NCBI GenBank assembly: GCA_017454485.1
Contig: JAFTCX010000081.1
Location: 1 to 64,000, forward strand
DNA: 64,000 bases
Source: Clostridia bacterium
GTDB taxonomy: Bacteria; Bacillota; Clostridia; Oscillospirales; Acutalibacteraceae
Direction of reading: 5' to 3'
Positions within the stretch are counted from its first letter, which is position 1. Each line of letters starts with the position of its first letter. Shown piece by piece: positions 60,797 to 64,000 of this stretch. A program made the translations under genes and the position numbers. The notes below the pieces were generated by a model that saw nothing but the letters and a program-made list of their open reading frames with translations, made no database searches and was not told where the DNA came from.

Positions 60797-60929
60797 TACA
60801 ATCTGATTTTTCCTATACCTTTTGATTTTCCCTACCATCGGTAGGGTTCATTTTTATGTAAGGGGTTCATTTTCGGAAAGGGGTTCAAATAATGGGAATC
60901 GCCGCCCGAAATTTTTTTTGAAAAATTTT

Positions 60930-60968
60930 GATGTAACTATTGACATTACATCTACGAAGTGCTATACT
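60930..60968 (+). promoter_or_regulatory. SnoaL-like gene promoter with inverted repeat
   Basis: TTGACA (60940), 17 bp, TATACT (60963). The -35 is flanked by GATGTAA (60930) / TTACATC (60946), a likely Rrf2 operator. Upstream (60797-60929) there is only a CCCTACC/GGTAGGG hairpin and GGGTTCA repeats. Confidence 0.75.
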
Positions 60969-61035
60969 TAGATTAAGATGAAACCGCGGCGGTCACATCT
61001 AATATCAATCACAGATTCTTAAGGAGGATACCACC

Positions 61036-61809
61036 ATGACAAACAAGGATAAGGCACTGGCTCTCATCAACACATTCGTAAGCGGAGATACCGAGAAAGC
61101 AAAGGAACTTCTTGCTCCCGGTTACATCCAGCACAACCTCGCCTATGGCACCGGTGCTGACGCATTCGCAGGCAGTGTTGCCTACCTCGCATCTGCTCCC
61201 GTGAAGACCACAGTAAACAACATCCGTGCTTTCGAGGACGGAGACAAGGTCTTCCTGCAGACCGTTTACAACTTTGCCGGAGCCGGTGAACAGGTCGCTT
61301 TCGACATCTTCCGTTTCGATGCTGACGGCAAGATTGCCGAGCATTGGGACAATCTTGCTGCGAAGGCTGAACCGAATCCGTCCGACCATACCCAGGTTGA
61401 CGGATATGATTCTCTGGAAGACCTCGACAAAACCGAGGAGAACCGTGAGATCATCAAGAACTTCCTGCACGATGTAATGCAGGGCAAGGCTCCCGAAAAG
61501 ACACCTTCCTACTTTGACGGCGATACATACATCCAGCACAACACAGGCATTGCGGATGGTCTGTCCGGCCTCGGCGCGGCTCTTGAGGCTCTCGGAAAGC
61601 AGGGCATTCAGATGATTTACGATACCGTACATCAGGTTCTTGCGCAGGGTAACTATGTGCTGGCGGTTTCTGAGGGAACCTTCGGCGGCGCTCCCACTTC
61701 TTACTATGACCTGTGGAGAATTGAGAACGGCAAGGTAGCGGAGCATTGGGATGTCATGGAAACCATCGCCGAGAAAGATACCTGGCAGAACCAGAACGGC
61801 AAATTTTAA
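61036..61809 (+). CDS. Tandem SnoaL-like (NTF2-fold) protein
   Basis: 257 residues made of two homologous SnoaL-like halves. Each has a YIQHN segment (GYIQHNLAYGTG; TYIQHNTGIADG) and ends in DIFRFDADGKIAEHWDN or DLWRIENGKVAEHWDV. The family is described as predicted SnoaL-like aldol-condensation enzymes; true substrates are mostly unknown. AAGGAGG precedes the ATG. Codon use is unlike its neighbours. The Rrf2 regulator downstream is co-directional. Confidence 0.87.
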   Translation: MTNKDKALALINTFVSGDTEKAKELLAPGYIQHNLAYGTGADAFAGSVAYLASAPVKTTVNNIRAFEDGDKVFLQTVYNFAGAGEQVAFDIFRFDADGKIAEHWDNLAAKAEPNPSDHTQVDGYDSLEDLDKTEENREIIKNFLHDVMQGKAPEKTPSYFDGDTYIQHNTGIADGLSGLGAALEALGKQGIQMIYDTVHQVLAQGNYVLAVSEGTFGGAPTSYYDLWRIENGKVAEHWDVMETIAEKDTWQNQNGKF

Positions 61810-61814
61810 TATAA

Positions 61815-61846
61815 CTGTTGAAATTACAGCTATTTTGATGTAGAAT
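61815..61846 (+). promoter_or_regulatory. Rrf2 gene promoter with CTGT/ACAG repeat
   Basis: TTGAAA (61818), 17 bp, TAGAAT (61841), with CTGT-N7-ACAG (61815-61829) over the -35. It resembles the upstream operator, suggesting autoregulation. Confidence 0.65.
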
Positions 61847-61866
61847 GGTAGCCGGAGGTGGCAGTT

Positions 61867-62307
61867 ATGCAGATATCAAGCAGATTCACCGTGGCTTTGC
61901 ATATCTTCACCTGTGTGGATACATTTAAGGATGAATACAAGGTTACGAGTGATTTCCTTGCAGGAAGCATAGGAACCAATCCGGTTATCATTCGCAAGAT
62001 ACTCACACAGTTACAAGGCGCAGGGCTGATTACGGTAGCAAGAGGGACCGGCGGAATCGAACCGACAAAAGAACTGGCGGACATATCTTTCTATGATGTA
62101 TACCAGGCAATAGAACCATTAGAGGGCGGAGATTTATTTCGGTTCCATGAAAACCCGTGTCCGGAGTGTCCTGTAGGCAGAAACATCCATGCGTTGCTGG
62201 ATGATAAACTGAAGGCGATCCAGAACGCTATGGAAGATGAAATGAAAAAATACACGATAGCGGATCTGCGATCGGGAATGCAGGACATTCTTTCAAAAGA
62301 AACCTGA
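61867..62307 (+). CDS. Rrf2-family transcriptional regulator
   Basis: 146 residues. The N-terminal winged helix reads SSRFTVALHIFTCVD, then FLAGSIGTNPVIIRKILTQL and a GLITVARGTGGIEP wing. The effector loop contains NPCPECPVGRNIH with two cysteines, one fewer than the three-Cys Fe-S or redox Rrf2 proteins. GGAGGT precedes the ATG at 61867. It probably regulates the SnoaL-like gene. Confidence 0.9.
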   Translation: MQISSRFTVALHIFTCVDTFKDEYKVTSDFLAGSIGTNPVIIRKILTQLQGAGLITVARGTGGIEPTKELADISFYDVYQAIEPLEGGDLFRFHENPCPECPVGRNIHALLDDKLKAIQNAMEDEMKKYTIADLRSGMQDILSKET

Positions 62308-62309
62308 CG

Positions 62310-62435
62310 AAAGAGGAAACTCCGGCCGACGAAACGCCCGCGCCTGAAAGTCCGACCGGCTTTTCAAAGCTGATTCAGACAATTCGTGATTTCTTCACAA
62401 AAATTGCAGATTTCTTCCGCGGTCTGTTCCGCTGA
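62310..62435 (+). pseudogene. 3' fragment (C-terminal tail) of the disrupted exported gene
   Basis: Open frame directly after the Rrf2 stop, with no start codon: EETPADETPAPESPTG (linker), then FSKLIQTIRDFFTKIADFF and RGLFR, stop. This is the linker and amphipathic tail module found in BspA-like 1 and 2. The gene's terminator survives at 62448. Confidence 0.75.
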
Positions 62436-62447
62436 ACCAACCGTTTT

Positions 62448-62476
62448 TCGCCGGGTTTGTGCCCGGCGTTTTCTTT
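62448..62476 (+). terminator. Surviving terminator of the disrupted gene
   Basis: CGCCGGG / CCCGGCG hairpin followed by TTTTCTTTT. Confidence 0.75.
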
Positions 62477-62489
62477 TGCAAAAAAACAT

Positions 62490-62518
62490 TTGACGAACCC
62501 GCTTCTTTCGTGTATAAT
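62490..62518 (+). promoter_or_regulatory. obg promoter
   Basis: TTGACG, 17 bp, TATAAT. Confidence 0.75.
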
Positions 62519-62553
62519 ATAAAAGTTACATTCTGATTCAGGGAGGTGCGCGT

Positions 62554-63825
62554 ATGTTCGTTGACAAAGCAGTGATCGAAATCAAGGCCGGCGACGGCGG
62601 CAACGGCGCTGTGGCGTTTCACCGCGAAAAATATGTTGCGTCCGGCGGACCCGACGGCGGCGACGGCGGCAAGGGCGGCGACGTGGTCTTTGTGGCTGAC
62701 GACAGTCTTTCCACGCTGGCGGATTTTAAATATAAGCGCAAATATAAAGCGCCGAACGGCGCGGACGGCGGCGGTGCACGCCGCAACGGCAAAAAGGCGG
62801 AGGATCTGATCATCCGTGTGCCGCGCGGCACGCTGATTCGTGAAAACGAAAGCGGCACGCTGATTGCCGACATTTCTGACGATACGCCGTTCATCGCAGC
62901 AAAGGGTGGCAAGGGCGGTTGGGGCAACGCGCATTTTGCAACCGCAACACGGCAGACCCCGCGCTTTGCGAAAAGCGGAAAGCCCGGGGAAAGCTGGACC
63001 GTTACATTGGAGCTTAAGCTCCTGGCGGACGTCGGTCTGCTCGGCTTTCCGAATGTCGGAAAATCCAGCTTCATCTCCGTGGTCTCCGGCGCAAAGCCGA
63101 TTGTTGCCGATTACCATTTTACCACCATCACGCCCGTGCTCGGTGTGGTCTCGATGGGCGAGGGCACCTCGTTCGTGATCGCGGATATCCCCGGATTGAT
63201 CGAGGGCGCGAGCGAAGGCGTCGGACTGGGACACGCGTTTTTGCGCCATGTGGAACGCTGCCGGATGCTGCTGCACATCGTGGATGTTGCCGGCTCCGAG
63301 GGACGCGACCCGGTGGAGGATTTTGAAAAGATCAACCTCGAGCTCGAACGCTTTGATCCGGCGCTGTCAAAGCTGCCGCAGATCGTTGCGGGCAACAAGA
63401 TCGACCTTGCCACGGAAGAACAGCGCAAAAGCTTTCGCCGCTATATCGAAGAGAAAGGCTTGCAGTATTTTGAAATGTGCGCCCCGATCGCGGAGGGTAC
63501 GCGCGAGGTGATCAACGCCGTGGCGGCAATGCTGGCGTCGCTTCCGCCGGTGAAACGCTATGAGCCGCAGGAGATCCCGATGGAGGTTTTGCTCAAAAAG
63601 CAGAACACGGGCTTCGAAATTTTGCATGAGGACGACACGTTTGAAGTGCTTGCGCCGTGGCTGGGCCGCATCCTTTCTTCCGTCAACCCCGACGACTATG
63701 AATCGCTGCAGTATTTTCAACGCGTGCTGATCTCTTCCGGTATCATAGACGCGCTGCGGGAACACGGTGTGGAAGAGGGCGACCTTGTCCGCATTGACGA
63801 CTTTGAATTTGAATTTGTGAACTGA
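62554..63825 (+). CDS. obg: GTPase Obg/CgtA
   Basis: 423 residues. The glycine-rich Obg fold (KAGDGGNGAVAFHREKYVAS; GGDGGKGGDVVFV) precedes the G domain (GFPNVGKSSFI, the switch-region Thr in FTTITPVLG, DIPGLIEGA, NKID) and the C-terminal OCT domain ending DFEFEFVN. A ribosome-associated GTPase in 50S assembly and stress control. GGGAGG precedes the ATG; mrnC follows after 1 bp. Confidence 0.97.
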   Translation: MFVDKAVIEIKAGDGGNGAVAFHREKYVASGGPDGGDGGKGGDVVFVADDSLSTLADFKYKRKYKAPNGADGGGARRNGKKAEDLIIRVPRGTLIRENESGTLIADISDDTPFIAAKGGKGGWGNAHFATATRQTPRFAKSGKPGESWTVTLELKLLADVGLLGFPNVGKSSFISVVSGAKPIVADYHFTTITPVLGVVSMGEGTSFVIADIPGLIEGASEGVGLGHAFLRHVERCRMLLHIVDVAGSEGRDPVEDFEKINLELERFDPALSKLPQIVAGNKIDLATEEQRKSFRRYIEEKGLQYFEMCAPIAEGTREVINAVAAMLASLPPVKRYEPQEIPMEVLLKKQNTGFEILHEDDTFEVLAPWLGRILSSVNPDDYESLQYFQRVLISSGIIDALREHGVEEGDLVRIDDFEFEFVN

Positions 63826-63826
63826 T

Positions 63827-64000
63827 ATGAACCGATTGTTTGATGCACCCTGTGATGTGGAGTCGCTGTCCGCGCTGAACCTCGCCTTTGTGGGCGATAC
63901 GGTGTTCGACCTGTTTGTGCGTGAACGGCTGCTTTGCCAGGCAAACCGGCCTGTGAATGTCCAGCACACGCTGGCCGCGCGGCAGGTCAAGGCCGCGGCG
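63827..64000 (+). CDS. mrnC: Mini-ribonuclease 3, 3' end beyond window
   Basis: The first 58 residues are visible: MNRLFDAPCDVESLSALNLA, then FVGDTVFDLFVRERLLCQAN and RPVNVQHTLAARQVKA. The GD.V.....R motif and RPVN...H match Mini-RNase III, the dimeric enzyme that matures 23S rRNA. The ATG is one base after the obg stop, so the two are coupled. Confidence 0.87.
   Translation, partial: MNRLFDAPCDVESLSALNLAFVGDTVFDLFVRERLLCQANRPVNVQHTLAARQVKAAA

Overview
The window comes from the chromosome of an endospore-forming, moderately high-GC clostridium, most likely an uncultured Oscillospiraceae/Ruminococcaceae-type gut bacterium. The evidence is the sporulation set (sigG, spoIIAA-spoIIAB-sigF, gpr, spoIIP), a T-box in front of valS, sigma-A promoters with 17-bp spacers, and many exported proteins with Gram-positive signal peptides. 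Housekeeping markers are recA-recX-rimO, secA, rpsT, obg, trmB and the start of the Mini-RNase III gene at the right edge. I found no rRNA, tRNA, CRISPR array or transposase gene.

Layout. 0-9.5 kb: two secreted LCAT-like alpha/beta hydrolases, a degenerate MocR regulator facing an ECF S-component, a MIF-like protein, a CorC/HlyC-type membrane protein, and an exported C39-like protein divergent from a small HTH regulator. 9.5-16.3 kb: T-box-controlled valS, GH2 beta-galactosidase, sigG. 16.3-20 kb: recA-recX-rimO-vat. 20-26 kb: BspA-like protein with its HTH regulator, the spoIIA operon, a DUF5696-type lipoprotein. 26-36.5 kb: metallophosphoesterase, flavoprotein, third hydrolase, GPH sugar transporter and a large fibronectin-III protein. 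36.5-43 kb: rpsT, gpr, spoIIP, a second BspA/HTH pair and a GH3-family adenylating enzyme. 43-50.7 kb: trmB-FHA-rodA-pbp, an SDR, and a condensation-domain protein with a dedicated acyl carrier protein. 50.9-57 kb: two more hydrolases and a large exported protein of unknown function. 57-64 kb: secA, a small anchored protein, a BspA-like gene split by a SnoaL/Rrf2 cassette, obg, mrnC.

Main themes. (1) Five paralogous exported LCAT-like hydrolases share a C-terminal DAST..P..TWF..H signature but differ at the nucleophile: three have Ser and two have Cys. (2) Four copies of a ~161-bp non-coding element with ~20-bp terminal inverted repeats carry different 4-bp target duplications, so this is a MITE; three copies sit next to hydrolase genes. 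(3) Three exported-protein genes are each divergent from a tiny HTH regulator, with interlocked -35 boxes inside inverted repeats. (4) A condensation-domain/ACP pair precedes the two Cys-type hydrolases. (5) The intergenic DNA is rich in heptamer arrays and multibranched palindromes.

The surface proteins look modular: signal peptide, an AT-rich variable middle, GC-rich Cys-pair repeats and a short amphipathic C-terminal tail. The split gene at 60.6-62.4 kb retains exactly the two outer modules.
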